From JAFDVL01 sp964631865 (lineage in GTDB: Bacteria; Acidobacteriota; Blastocatellia; RBC074): 64,000 bases of DNA. Position numbers and translations under genes: made by a program. The stretch is from assembly GCA_964631865.1 (NCBI GenBank), contig CAZWAK010000002.1, forward strand, positions 1 to 64,000. Direction: 5' to 3'. Positions within the stretch are counted from its first letter, which is position 1. Each line of letters begins with the position of its first letter. The notes beneath the pieces were generated by a model. The model saw only the letters and a list, made by a program, of their open reading frames with translations. It was not told where the DNA came from and searched no databases. Shown here piece after piece: positions 1 through 9,533 of this stretch.

Positions 1-221
1 GCATACAACGCGCGCGCGGCATCGCCGTTGTTGTGACACGAAAAGCAACCGTTTTGCTGTTTCCACGCAGGCACCTCCCGCTGCAAAAACGTCAGGGCTT
101 TGCCTTCCGCTGTCGCCAGAGAATTCTGCGCCGTTGGCAGAGGCGAGGCCATTTCACGGACGCATAACATCAGCCCGGCCCCGAAAAGAACTGCGACACG
201 GAACGTTGCTTGATAAGTCAT
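1..221 (-). CDS. Secreted c-type cytochrome-domain protein, N-terminal part only (cut by window edge)
   Basis: The reverse strand is open from an ATG at 221-219 to the left edge, so only about 73 residues are visible. The N-terminus has a hydrophobic signal-like stretch (residues about 8-20), followed by a short helix-rich segment and one haem-binding C-x-x-C-H motif (CFSCH, about residue 61). The motif shows that the protein is exported and binds at least one haem c covalently. The sequence just before the motif (EVPAWKQQNG) resembles acidobacterial and planctomycete proteins with an N-terminal haem domain, but the C-terminal part that would identify the family lies outside the window. The upstream stretch has a weak purine-rich site (GAGAGAG). 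The haem motif is seen directly; the family is unknown. Confidence 0.6.
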   Translation of the reverse strand, partial: MTYQATFRVAVLFGAGLMLCVREMASPLPTAQNSLATAEGKALTFLQREVPAWKQQNGCFSCHNNGDAARALY

Positions 222-305
222 ACTTGGCGTCTCTCTCGTGGCAGGATAAGCTTTTTGCCCTGGCGCGACAACTCATAGAGATAATCGTTCACTTGCCCAA
301 GTACA

Positions 306-333
306 TTGTCCTGTGCGGCTTCTCGGCTATAAT
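306..333 (+). promoter_or_regulatory. Probable sigma-70-type promoter of the antitoxin-like gene
   Basis: A perfect TATAAT lies at 328-333, with TTGTCC at 306-311 and a 16-bp spacer. The start codon at 362 follows a strong GGAGGA ribosome-binding site (350-355). Assigned from motif match and position only. Confidence 0.5.
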
Positions 334-361
334 GACGAACGATTTTGCAGGAGGATAAACT

Positions 362-628
362 ATGCCCGTGTTGGAAGAAATCATTGCCGAAGTAAAAGCT
401 TTGCCCCCAGCCGAACAAAAACGTCTGCGCGAAATGCTGAATGCCGAAGCCAACCGCTTTGATCCTGGCCAAAGAATCGCGCAGTTAGTCGCAGAACAAG
501 GTACGCGCCCGTTGCGCTTTGAAGAGATGTTGGGTGATTTTTGGCCGGAAGAAGAAAGCACCGATGATCTTCTGGCCACGTTACGAGAATGGCGCAGTGA
601 AGGTGAAAATCGGAGCATCAAATCATGA
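362..628 (+). CDS. Small antitoxin-like protein (type II toxin-antitoxin antidote candidate)
   Basis: An 88-residue, highly charged protein with a helical N-terminus (EEIIAEVKALPPAEQKRL) and an acidic, tryptophan-containing C-terminus. Small proteins of this form are common partners of PIN-domain toxins in cyanobacteria and acidobacteria. The start is supported by a strong GGAGGA site and an upstream TATAAT. The stop codon overlaps the start of the next reading frame as ATGA, the usual coupling between antitoxin and toxin genes. That next frame begins like a PIN toxin but stops after 29 codons, so this antitoxin appears to be an orphan. The helix pattern and overlap are seen directly; the antitoxin role is inferred from context. 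Confidence 0.6.
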   Translation: MPVLEEIIAEVKALPPAEQKRLREMLNAEANRFDPGQRIAQLVAEQGTRPLRFEEMLGDFWPEEESTDDLLATLREWRSEGENRSIKS

Positions 629-714
629 ACGTTGTTTTTGTTGACATTGGTGTGACTTCTTTTCTCTTCAAACAGGGCACGAGAGCTGAGCTTTATAGTC
701 CTAATTTTATGTAG
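625..714 (+). pseudogene. Remnant of a PIN-domain (VapC-like) toxin
   Basis: A 29-codon frame overlapping the antitoxin stop as ATGA. Its translation (MNVVFVDIGVTSFLFKQ, continuing to RAELY) matches the first strand and helix of PIN-domain toxins, which normally read V-D-T-S/N-x-V-S-F-L-F-K. The first catalytic aspartate (D7) is kept, but the next two residues are I-G instead of T-S/N. The frame ends at TAG 712-714, and the remaining roughly 100 residues of a PIN domain, including the other acidic active-site residues, are absent. The AT-rich HNH gene starts 12 bp later, so the toxin was probably truncated when that DNA arrived. It is too short to be a working toxin. Confidence 0.6.
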
Positions 715-726
715 AGGGTTTTAGTT

Positions 727-1890
727 ATGGCAATCGTTAATCCTACCAACGTTGGAGAAGTTTGTTTTGATAGAGATGATCTTGAAATTCTCAGCCAAAA
801 AGAAATTAGCAAGAGCTATATTCAGAAAATTCAGCAGGCTTTCTTCCCCAGACTAAAGTTACTCGTTGAGTCTGCTATAACTGAGGTCGAGAAAGTTTAT
901 GGCCTCAATCCAAATGAAAAGATGAGCTTGGTTTTTCATCCAAATCCAAGAAAAAGTACGGAGAATCCTAAAATAAATCTTCATGGCATAACTGTCGGAA
1001 TATCTGGCAAAAGGAAAACTTCCCGTTCTTTGACAGTGAAACGGAAGAGCGGGAAGCCGTATTTCTTTCATCGCGCTTGGTTATCGTTCACTATTGATTT
1101 TGATGGTTTTATAGGTATTGATCTAATTTTAGGAGATGTTGACCGAGAGTCTACAGCAGTTATTTCCACTTTATTCCTAGAGAATGTCGGCACGTTATCA
1201 AAAGTCTTTGAGAGAGGCTACATAACTTACAACGAAAATGAAAAGCCATTACAGGAAATCCTTAGCTCCAATTACATTGAGGAGAGAGGGGTATTTGTCT
1301 ATTCGCTAGGGAACAAGTTTCCTGTTGATTTTGACAGTGGAATTTATGACCAGATCATTTCCTTCATTGCTCTTTACCCTTTAATTGATTCGCTCATTGA
1401 TATGGGTGAAGGCAACGCTCCCAACCTGCCATCACTGCTGAATAAATTTCTAAGTTGGTGTGATGAGAACAAAATTTCAGAAGTGGAAAATGAACTTGAA
1501 GATGATGAAATGACCGAAACCCTACCTGATATTGATGAAATGAGTATCAGCGTTCAGGAAGGAAGCAAACATTGGCGCACCCATCTACGGCGAGAGCGAA
1601 ATCCGAAAATTGTCCAAGCGAAAAAAGCACATGTACTGCAACAAACAAATCAACTTGCCTGCGAAGCCTGTGGTTTCGATTTTATGTCTTTCTATGGTGA
1701 GATAGGAGATGGCTTTTGCGAAGCTCATCATATAAAACCTCTTGCTGAGGCTACTCAAGTTGCGGAAACCAGTCTAGCTGACTTAGCGATTTTGTGCTCC
1801 AATTGCCATCGAATGATTCATCGAACAAAACCAATGATAAGTATTAGCGAACTTAGGCAGCTAATCACGGAGCGAAAGCGAGAGAATTAG
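727..1890 (+). CDS. HNH endonuclease with an uncharacterised N-terminal domain
   Basis: 387 residues. The C-terminal 90 residues form an HNH nuclease domain: C-x-x-C (CEACGF, about residue 313), the catalytic A-H-H-I-K-P-L motif (about 335), and C-S-N-C-H followed by M-I-H (about 356-362). The two C-x-x-C pairs would bind structural zinc and the first H of HH is the general base. The N-terminal roughly 270 residues show no motif I recognise, and an acidic linker (ENELEDDEMTE) joins the halves. This architecture, a variable recognition domain plus HNH, resembles McrA-like modification-dependent restriction enzymes, so a defence role is possible but inferred. The gene is visibly more AT-rich than its neighbours and lies behind a truncated PIN toxin, both signs of horizontal transfer. 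The start has a weak upstream GAGGG (713-717). Confidence 0.8.
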   Translation: MAIVNPTNVGEVCFDRDDLEILSQKEISKSYIQKIQQAFFPRLKLLVESAITEVEKVYGLNPNEKMSLVFHPNPRKSTENPKINLHGITVGISGKRKTSRSLTVKRKSGKPYFFHRAWLSFTIDFDGFIGIDLILGDVDRESTAVISTLFLENVGTLSKVFERGYITYNENEKPLQEILSSNYIEERGVFVYSLGNKFPVDFDSGIYDQIISFIALYPLIDSLIDMGEGNAPNLPSLLNKFLSWCDENKISEVENELEDDEMTETLPDIDEMSISVQEGSKHWRTHLRRERNPKIVQAKKAHVLQQTNQLACEACGFDFMSFYGEIGDGFCEAHHIKPLAEATQVAETSLADLAILCSNCHRMIHRTKPMISISELRQLITERKREN

Positions 1891-1922
1891 CATTGACCAG
1901 TAAAATTAAAGGAAATGGCATT

Positions 1923-4023
1923 ATGGAAACGACTCTATTTTCTTTTGTTTTTATCGCATCACTTACCGCTTCTGTTATGGCACAAACATTCATGTATCCC
2001 AAAGCAAAAAAAGTTGATCAGGTAGACGATTATCACGGCACAAAAGTCGCTGATCCGTATCGCTGGCTCGAAAACCCGGACGCCGAAGATTCGCACGCGT
2101 GGATCGAAGCGCAGAACAAACTGACTTTCACTTTTCTCGACCAAATCCCCGAACGCGCCAAGCTCAAAGAGCGGCTGACGAAGCTCTGGAACTACGAAAA
2201 ATATTCGTCGCCGTTCAAGGAAGGCGGGCGGTATTTCTTTTCCAAAAACGACGGCTTGCAAAATCAGAGCGTGCTCTACACGGCGGATTCGTTGGAAGCT
2301 GCACCGCGTGTGCTGCTTGATCCGAATGCGCTGTCGAAAGATGGAACGGTCGCGCTGTCTGGTTTGGCAATCAGTCACGATGGCCGGTTGATGGCATACG
2401 CGCTCGCTTCCGCCGGGTCGGATTGGCAGGAATGGAAGGTGCGCGATGTCCAAACCGGCAAAGACCTCGACGATCACTTAAAGTGGTCGAAGTTTTCCGG
2501 TGCTTCGTGGACAGCCGACCACAAAGGCTTTTATTACAGCCGCTACGACGAGCCGAACGAGAAGACAAAGCTCGAAGACGCGAACTACTTTCACAAACTT
2601 TATTACCACCGCGTCGGCACAAAGCAATCCGAAGACGTGCTGGTGTACGAACGCAAAGACCAAAAAGAATGGGGCTTCGATGGCAAAGTCACCGACGATG
2701 GAGGCTATCTGATTATCAGCGTGTGGCGCGGCACTGGTGTTTTACCAAGACCTCAAGGCGAAAGACGCGAAGGTCATCGAATTGATCAAAGACTTCGAAG
2801 CGGCCTTCAGCTTCATCGGCAATGACGGCGCGGTGTTTTATTTCCGCACGGATTTGAATGCACCACGCGGTCGCGTGATTGCGATTGATACGCGCAAACC
2901 GGAGCGCGAAAGTTGGAAAGAGCTTGTGCCGCAGTCCGCCGAAACGATTGATGGCGACAGTGGCGTCAACCTCGTCAACAATCAATTCGTCGTGTCGTAT
3001 TTGAAAGACGCGCGGTCACAGATCAAAGTCTTCGATTTGAAGGGCAAGCTCGTGCGCGAAATTGGATTGCCGGGACTCGGCACGGCAGCGGACTTGCGCG
3101 GCAAGCGCAAAGATACCGAGTTGTTCTATTTGTTCACGGGCTTCACGTCACCGGGCACGGTTTATGGCGTAGATTTGACGACGGGCAAATCGTTTGTGTT
3201 TCGCGCGCCGAAAGTGGACTTCAATCCAAACGACTACGAAACCAAGCAGGTCTTTTACACGAGCAAAGACGGCACGCGCATTCCGATGTTCATTACGCAC
3301 AAGCGCGGCTTGCAGCTCGACGGCACGAATCCCACGTATTTATACGGCTACGGCGGCTTCAATGTGTCGCTGACGCCTGCGTTTTCGATTGGCAATCTGG
3401 TGTGGATGGAGATGGGCGGCGTGTATGCGCAAGCGAATCTGCGCGGCGGCGGCGAATATGGCGAAGACTGGCATCAGGCGGGCATGAAGCTCAAGAAGCA
3501 AAACGTCTTCGATGATTTCATCGCGGCGGCGGAATGGTTGATTGCGAACAAATACACTTCGACGCCGAAGTTGGCGATTGGCGGCGGCTCAAACGGCGGC
3601 TTGCTCGTTGGCGCGTGCATCACGCAGCGCCCGGATTTATTTGGTGCGGCGTTGCCTGCGGTCGGCGTGATGGACATGCTGCGGTTTCAGAAATTCACGA
3701 TTGGCTGGGCGTGGACGTCGGATTACGGCTCGTCCGACAACGCCGAAGAATTCCAAGCGTTGTACAAATATTCGCCGCTGCACAACATCAAGCCGGGCGC
3801 GAAGTATCCCGCGACGATAGTGACGACCGCCGATCACGATGATCGCGTCGTGCCCGCGCACAGCTTCAAATTCGCCGCGACGATGCAGGAAGCACAAGCC
3901 GGAGCGAATCCGATTCTGATTCGCATTGAAACGCAAGCAGGACACGGGGCAGGCAAACCGACGGCGAAGATTATCGAAGAAATCGCCGATAAATGGGGAT
4001 TTTTGGTGAAAGTTCTGAAATAA
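1923..4023 (+). pseudogene. Prolyl oligopeptidase (family S9A), secreted, interrupted by a frameshift near 2736
   Basis: Two overlapping frames together encode one complete prolyl oligopeptidase of about 700 residues. The first part (ATG 1923, preceded by AAAGGA; signal peptide ending in VMAQ) carries the N-terminal beta-propeller with the diagnostic D-P-Y-R-W-L-E. The frame then shifts after the T codon at 2733-2735, and the sequence resumes at 2737 (VFYQDLKAKD). At this point homologues usually have a few extra residues (G-T-D-P-K-N-x-V-F-Y), so a deletion of about 11-14 bases is the likely cause. The second part has the hydrolase domain with the catalytic serine in GGGSNGG, the aspartate in TADHDDRV and the histidine in QAGHGAG. 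Either the gene is broken or the assembly has an error here. A longer TTG start at 1893 is possible but less likely. Confidence 0.85.
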
Positions 4024-4029
4024 AATTAA

Positions 4030-4284
4030 ATGGCTCGTGGTTGGGAAAGCAAATCGGTTGAAGATCAAATTGCGGAAGCCGAAGAACGCAAGCGTGCGGC
4101 GGCGGCACCGAAATTGTCTGCCACCGAAATTGCACAACGCGAGCAAATTGCTAACCTACAACTTGCGCTCTCTCGACTACGCGAACAACTCAGCCGCGCG
4201 CGTTCGGAAACCCATCAACAAAGGCTCAAACTCGCTCTCGCCGACATCGAAGCGCAACTCAACGATCAACTGCCGTCCGCATAA
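4030..4284 (+). CDS. Small charged helical protein of unknown function
   Basis: 84 residues, rich in Ala, Glu, Arg and Gln, with a heptad-like pattern (EQIANLQLALSRLREQL) predicting a continuous helix or short coiled coil. It begins only 6 bp after the prolyl oligopeptidase stop and overlaps the end of the convergent Crp/Fnr gene by 19 bp. No signal peptide, membrane segment or catalytic motif is visible, and I recognise no family. Coding is supported by codon use like the neighbours and by the tight spacing. Confidence 0.5.
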   Translation: MARGWESKSVEDQIAEAEERKRAAAAPKLSATEIAQREQIANLQLALSRLREQLSRARSETHQQRLKLALADIEAQLNDQLPSA

Positions 4285-4958
4285 ATCTCCAAAGCGTTTT
4301 CGTCAGGAATCGAAACCGTCCGACCATCTACGACAATCAAGCCGTTTTGTTGCAGGCGCGTTAATGCTCTCGACACGACTTCGCGCACGGAGCCGATGCG
4401 CGCGGCGATTTGTTGGTTCGTCAAATGCAAAGTGAATTGCAAGCTCTCGCCGCCGCGCGTTCCGCGTACACGCGCGGCGCTCAAAAGCCAATGCGCAAGC
4501 CGTTGATCTACTTCGCGCAACGATAACGCTTCGACCAATTCGGCGCAGCGGCGCAAGCGTCCGGCCAACAATTTCAACGCGGCGAGCGCGATGTTTGGAT
4601 GCTCCAGACACAATCGCTTCACGTCGCGCTTGTCAATGAACAGCACGAGCGTTTCTTCTTCCGCTGCGACCGTCGAAGGATAAGGACGATCATCGAACAC
4701 GGGCAGTTCGGCAATCGTCGCGCCTGCGCGTTCGACGTGGATGACCTGCTCGCGCCCGTCCAAGCCTTCGCGGTAGGCGCGCAACGATCCTTCGGCAATC
4801 ACAAACAACCCGGCAGCCTCGTCGCCCGCGACAAACAGCACTTCGCCGCGCGCCAACCGTCGTTCGACCGCACGCTCCGCCAGCGCGTGCAATTCCGCGT
4901 CGCTCAACTCGCCAAAGAGGATCGTTTTTCGCAGGGCAGAAAGTTTGTCGGTCATCAT
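4266..4958 (-). CDS. Crp/Fnr-family transcriptional regulator
   Basis: About 230 residues, the usual length of the family. Residues about 10-125 form the cyclic-nucleotide-binding-like beta-roll (FVAGDEAAGLFVIAEGSLR and GATIAELPVFDDRPYPST). A long dimerisation helix follows, then a C-terminal winged helix-turn-helix (LTNQQIAARIGSVREVVSRA) ending with the wing (GLIVVDGRTVSI). The roll lacks the canonical cAMP phosphate-binding residues and there is no N-terminal Cys cluster for an Fnr iron-sulphur cluster, so the ligand cannot be named. The frame is open much further upstream, but homology starts at M-M-T-D-K (4958-4953). The gene is divergent from the NtrY-like kinase gene, and the 140 bp between them should hold both promoters. 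Confidence 0.85.
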   Translation of the reverse strand: MMTDKLSALRKTILFGELSDAELHALAERAVERRLARGEVLFVAGDEAAGLFVIAEGSLRAYREGLDGREQVIHVERAGATIAELPVFDDRPYPSTVAAEEETLVLFIDKRDVKRLCLEHPNIALAALKLLAGRLRRCAELVEALSLREVDQRLAHWLLSAARVRGTRGGESLQFTLHLTNQQIAARIGSVREVVSRALTRLQQNGLIVVDGRTVSIPDENALEIYADGS

Positions 4959-5097
4959 AGCCCGCTTATCTTCACGCTGTGGGGGGCGGGATGCAAGCCG
5001 CTCGGAGCGCACGCGCAGCAAAACAGAATTGTCCGGGGTCTTTTGATTTCTCTCGGCAGGATTTAGAATCTCGGTGCAAACAAAACAGGCACGTATC

Positions 5098-7508
5098 ATG
5101 TCCGATTCTCCTGCGCCAACCAAGCCATCCCGTCGTTCCGCCCGTCGCACGCGCGTGATCCTGTTGGCGATTGCGACGTTGGTGCTGGCCGTCCTGCTCC
5201 TGGTCTTGCAAGCCTTCAATACAGAACAATGGTTCGCGCCCGGCTCGGCCAGCGAGACGTTGATTTTGTTTGCGCTTTCGACGCTGAACGTGATCGCGTT
5301 CATTGTGCTGTTGATGGTGCTGGCGCGCAACATCATCAAGCTGCGCGGCGAGACGCGACCGATGAAATTAGGCTCGCGCTTTACGACACGACTCGTGAGC
5401 TTTTCGGTCGCGCTATCGCTGCTGCCGGTCGTGTTTATGTTTTCTTCGACCGTGCTGCTCATCAATCGCAGCGTGGACAAATGGTTCAGTTTGCCGACGC
5501 GCAAGATGGCCGAGAACGCGCAGCAAATTCAGAAAAGTTATTTGCAAGCCGAAGCCGAAAGCCTGCAACATACGGCGATCACGCTCGCGCGGCTGGCCTC
5601 AAGCAGCGAAAACCTGGCGCAAACCCTCAAAACCGAGCGCAGCAATCAGCGGCTTGCGACGGTCGAAATTTACGAGCCGAGCGGCAAAGTGATTTTCCGC
5701 GCTGCCGAAGGCGACCCCGCCCTGCCGAACAACGAGATGAACTTAGCCGTGCAACAGTTGCGCGACCAAATCGGCAGCGGAGACGCCGCCGTCACGCAGG
5801 TCTTTCGCAGCACGTCCGGCCTGTCTTTACTCGCCGCTGCCGCTGTGCCGGAAAGCAACAATGCGCTGGTCATTGCACGGCTGGTAGACCCCAAGATTGC
5901 CGAACGGTTGGAAGAAATCGGACAATATGCTGTGACCTACAGCCAATTGCATCAAAATCAACGCCTGTTTCGCACAAACGCGCAAATGACGCTTGGCTTG
6001 CTGACGTTGTTTGCGCTGTTCATCGCCACGTGGATGGCGATTAAAGTCGCGCGCAGCATTGCCGCACCCGTGCAGCAATTGGCCGAAGCGACCGAACGCA
6101 TCAAGGCGGGCGATTTGAGCGGGCGCGCGGACGTCGTCGGCGATGACGAATTGGCGGCACTGGCAAAATCATTCAATGAAATGGCAGCGGAGTTGCAGGA
6201 GAATCGCGCGCAATTGGAACGCTCTGCAACCGCGCTCGATGAACGTCGTCGCTACACCGAAACGATTTTGCAAAATCTGTCCGCAGGCGTGATTTCATTG
6301 GATGAACAAAACCGTGTGACGACGATCAACCCGGCGGCGATTCGTTTATTACGGCTCGAACAGACGATGAAAACAATACCAGCGAGCGGCGCAGAACTCG
6401 TGACGCTGCTGCCCGAAGAACAGCGCGAAGAGTTGCGGCGCATGATTTTGCGCGCGTTGCGGGGTCGTTCGGTGACGCGCGATGTGCATTTCAAATTGGC
6501 GAACGACGTCAAGCTCGACGCTTCTGTCACCGTCACCGCGTTGCCCAGCTCGCACGGCCATTCGCACGGCACGGTGATTATGATTGAAGATTTGTCCGAG
6601 CTGATCGAAGCGCAACGCCGCTCCGCCTGGAGCGAAGTCGCACGACGGATGGCGCACGAAATCAAAAACCCGCTGACGCCGATTCGCCTGTCCGCCGAAC
6701 GATTGGCGAAAAATTTGCTCGGCGTGAATGGCAAAGCGAACGGCGAAGCTAAAGCGGTGTCCTACCTCGACGAACGCGGCGCAAAGCTTGTGCGCGAATG
6801 CACGTCGCTAATCGGTGATGAAGTTGCCACGCTGCAACGAATGGTGGATGAGTTTTCGAGCTTCGCGCGCCTGCCTGCGGCGAAACCGGAATTGAGCGAC
6901 ATCAACGAGGTCGTCGCTGACACCCTGAAGCTCTACGAAGAACGCCTTGACGGCATCAAGCTTGAACCCCGATTGGTCGCCGAATTGCCGCCCGTGCTGA
7001 TTGACCGCGAGCAAATCAAACGTGCGCTCGTGAACTTAATTGACAATGCTCTGCACGCGATTACCGAAAGCAAATTCGCGCTCGAAGAAAAATCCTTGAC
7101 GCTCGCCACGCGCGAAGTCTTGGAGCAGGATTCGGTTGAAATCACAGTGGCCGACACCGGCCCCGGCATTGCGCCCGCCGACCGCGAGCGCATCTTTTCG
7201 CCGTATTTTTCGACGCGCAAACGCGGCACAGGCTTGGGCTTGGCCATCGTCAGCCACATCGTCGCCGAACACAGCGGGCGCATCCGCGTCGAAGATAATC
7301 TTCCGCACGGCGCGCGATTTGTGATTGAATTGCCGANNNNNNNNNNNNNNNNNNNNNNNNNNNNNNNNNNNNNNNNNNNNNNNNNNNNNNNNNNNNNNNN
7401 NNNNNNNNNNNNNNNNNNNNNNNNNNNNNNNNNNNNATCCGCGTCGAAGATAATCTTCCGCACGGCGCGCGATTTGTGATTGAATTGCCGAACGCGAAAG
7501 AGATTTGA
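5098..7508 (+). CDS. NtrY-like membrane sensor histidine kinase (contains an assembly gap near its 3' end)
   Basis: An integral-membrane histidine kinase of the NtrY type. It has three N-terminal hydrophobic segments, an extracytoplasmic region, a fourth membrane segment near residue 300 followed by a HAMP linker, and a PAS domain (ETILQNLSAGVISLDEQNRV). The HisKA domain has the phospho-accepting His in ARRMAHEIKNPLTPIRLSAE. The HATPase domain has N (LIDNALHAI), D-T-G-P-G-I-A and GTGLGLAIV motifs. Its partner is likely the NtrX-like regulator at 10211. The 100-N gap sits 14 codons before the end. Because the 55 bp before the gap are repeated exactly after it, the true sequence is probably collapsed and ends ...IELPNAKEI with TGA at 7506-7508, about 770 residues. 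An upstream GTG start at 5074 is also possible. Confidence 0.85.
7337..7436. other. Assembly gap (100 N) flanked by an exact 55-bp duplication
   Basis: Bases 7282-7336 and 7437-7491 are identical, and together they abut the gap exactly. The duplicated stretch is the end of the kinase HATPase domain, and removing one copy plus the gap restores an unbroken reading frame to a stop. A 55-bp overlap at both gap edges is what a de Bruijn assembler with k=55 leaves when two contigs that actually overlap are scaffolded. No biological repeat is needed to explain it. Confidence 0.9.
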
Positions 7509-7655
7509 GATTAGAGATTGGAAATTGGAGATTGATAGGCCGTTATCTCAAAGCGGCTCTTGGAGATTGATAGGTTATTATTTCAAAGCGGCTATTTGTG
7601 ATTAATAGGTCGTTATCGCAAATTTCCAATCTCCAATCTCCAATCCTCAACTTGA
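7504..7655. repeat. Period-7 heptanucleotide dyad array between the kinase gene and the TPM gene
   Basis: From the kinase stop codon to just before the next gene, the sequence keeps a 7-bp register. It begins with TTGGAGA-type heptamers, continues with three tandem 35-bp units (5 x 7; 7525-7559, 7560-7594 and a partial third), and ends with the inverse heptamers AATCTCC (7621-7655). The ends are reverse complements, so the whole 150 bp can fold as a hairpin with the 35-bp units in the loop. It may also act as a transcription barrier or mRNA 3' structure. Confidence 0.75.
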
Positions 7656-7663
7656 GAACTGTT

Positions 7664-9517
7664 ATGAAGAAATCATTGGCTTGTTTATTCTTGCTTTTCG
7701 TAGTTGTCGCGGCTGTCAAAGCCGACAACTTTTCAGACGCGCGCAAGGCGTATGACGCGAAAGATTACGCCAAAGCGGCGCGCTTGTTTGAGGCGGCGAC
7801 GAAGGAAAAAAATGATGCGATGAGTTATTACGGTCTCGGCCTGTCGTACTTGCGACTCAAGCGCAACGCCGATGCCGTCAAACCGCTCGAAATGGCGCAG
7901 AAGCTCGATCCGTCGCTCAAGTTCGCGCCCAACAAACAATTCTTCGAGCAACGCCTGGCCGAAGCACGCGGCGGCAACAAACCGGCGGGCAATGCGCCGC
8001 AGTTGGTCAAAGACGCGCAACTCGATCAAGTCCTGGCCGACCTTGCCGCCGGCAAAGCCGTGATGGATTACACGAACACGTTGACGCCCGAAGACAAAAG
8101 CGAACTCGAACGCATCGTCAACGACGCGCGCGGTCGTGGCTTCAATTTGCGCACCTACCTTGTCCCGCCCGGTCGCGCGATCAAAACCAGAGAGTTCACC
8201 ATCCGCGACGTGCGCAAATTCGGCAATCTGAAAGCCAACGACATTGTCGTCGTCGCCAGTCAGGAAGGCGTGTACGCAACGGGCTTGCGCGGCGAATCGG
8301 AACTCGACAACGCGGAAATCACAAAAGCCGCGAACGCCGCCGCGCCGTTCTTCAAGCAACAACAAGCGGGACGTTCCGGCTTCGGCATCGGGATGGCCGA
8401 GTTCGCGCGCGCACTGACGGCGGAAGCTGCTTCAGATCGTTCGACGCGCCGCACGTCGTATGGCTTTCTAGGTTTGTTGGGCGTTGGTGCAGCGGGCGCG
8501 GGCGTCGCCTTTGTCGTCGGTCGTCGCAAGCTTCGACAAAAATCCTACAAAAATAAACTCGACGAAGGCATCAATCTGTTGATGAATGAAATCAATGACA
8601 AGCTCGGCAAAGAATTCGACGTGAACGCGCGCTTTGTCAATTGGCAAAAGGAATACGAAGACATCAAAGCCACGAACAACTGGAAAGATCACACGCGCAT
8701 TGATCGCTTGACGGCAACGCTCGAAGACGCCGTGCGGCAGCCCGAACGTTATTTCGAGTACTTGCCGGGCATCAAAGAAATCAAAGAAGCTGCCGCGAAA
8801 CTCGGTGCGCCGCCGCCACCGCAACGCAACACCGATGAGGTGTTCGATTACTTCGACGGTCGTCCGCTCAACAAAGACGAAGCCGTTGTGGTCGCGCTCA
8901 AGGACAGAGACGGGCAAGAGATTCGCGTGCTGACTTCGCGCGCGCATGCCGATGAAATGGGGCAGGGCCAGATGCCGAAAGTCCTGACGCGCGAAGTGGA
9001 GGGACGCCGCGTGCATTGGTCAAACGATCCGAGCTACGATCCGCGCCGCGACTATCGGCCTTATGATCCCTATCAACGTGACACAAGCTGGGTGGATATT
9101 TGGATGATGAGTCAGCTTTTCAATCAGCACACGTACTACGGCCCGGCGATTTATCCGTACTACAACAACAACTATTATTACTCCCAGCCGTACTATCAAC
9201 AGCCCACGTATGACGCCCCGCGCGATTGGAACGGCGACGGCGTGATTGACTTCGGCGAGTCGCAGCGCCATTACAACGAACCCGTCTATCGCCACCAAGA
9301 ACCGAGCTATCAACGCGAGGAGCCGCAACAACAAAGCTACGACGACAACTCCGGCGGCATTGATTTCGGCTGGAGCGGCGGTTCCAGCAGCAATTCCGAC
9401 AGTTCGTGGAGTTCGAGCGATTCGTCGAGCGATTGGGGATCGAGTGGCGGAAGTGATTTTGGCGGCGGGGGTGATTTTGGTGGCGGCAGTGATTCTGGAA
9501 GTAGCAGCAGTGAATAA
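7664..9517 (+). CDS. Secreted TPR/TPM-domain protein with an EF-hand-like loop and a Ser/Gly-rich tail
   Basis: 617 residues. A signal peptide (ending near VKAD) is followed by a short TPR-like region and a domain resembling TPM/YgcG proteins (DLAAGKAVMDYTNTLTPEDK, then IVVVASQEGVYATGLRGE). One membrane helix follows (GFLGLLGVGAAGAGVAFVVG, about residue 270), then a charged region. The tail is rich in Tyr/Pro/Gln and contains a calcium-loop-like D-W-N-G-D-G-V-I-D-F-G-E, before a low-complexity Ser/Gly/Asp stretch typical of TPM proteins. The true start is the ATG at 7664 after the repeat array; an upstream in-frame GTG at 7598 would translate the repeat. TPM proteins are linked to membrane quality control in several lineages, but the function here is unknown. 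Confidence 0.7.
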   Translation: MKKSLACLFLLFVVVAAVKADNFSDARKAYDAKDYAKAARLFEAATKEKNDAMSYYGLGLSYLRLKRNADAVKPLEMAQKLDPSLKFAPNKQFFEQRLAEARGGNKPAGNAPQLVKDAQLDQVLADLAAGKAVMDYTNTLTPEDKSELERIVNDARGRGFNLRTYLVPPGRAIKTREFTIRDVRKFGNLKANDIVVVASQEGVYATGLRGESELDNAEITKAANAAAPFFKQQQAGRSGFGIGMAEFARALTAEAASDRSTRRTSYGFLGLLGVGAAGAGVAFVVGRRKLRQKSYKNKLDEGINLLMNEINDKLGKEFDVNARFVNWQKEYEDIKATNNWKDHTRIDRLTATLEDAVRQPERYFEYLPGIKEIKEAAAKLGAPPPPQRNTDEVFDYFDGRPLNKDEAVVVALKDRDGQEIRVLTSRAHADEMGQGQMPKVLTREVEGRRVHWSNDPSYDPRRDYRPYDPYQRDTSWVDIWMMSQLFNQHTYYGPAIYPYYNNNYYYSQPYYQQPTYDAPRDWNGDGVIDFGESQRHYNEPVYRHQEPSYQREEPQQQSYDDNSGGIDFGWSGGSSSNSDSSWSSSDSSSDWGSSGGSDFGGGGDFGGGSDSGSSSSE

Positions 9518-9533
9518 GTTCTGAGGTTTTACT

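Noticed and set aside
7437..7508. Tandem duplication of the kinase C-terminus around the gap
   Set aside because: Both copies are exact to the base and stop at the gap edges, which fits an assembly overlap better than a biological repeat.
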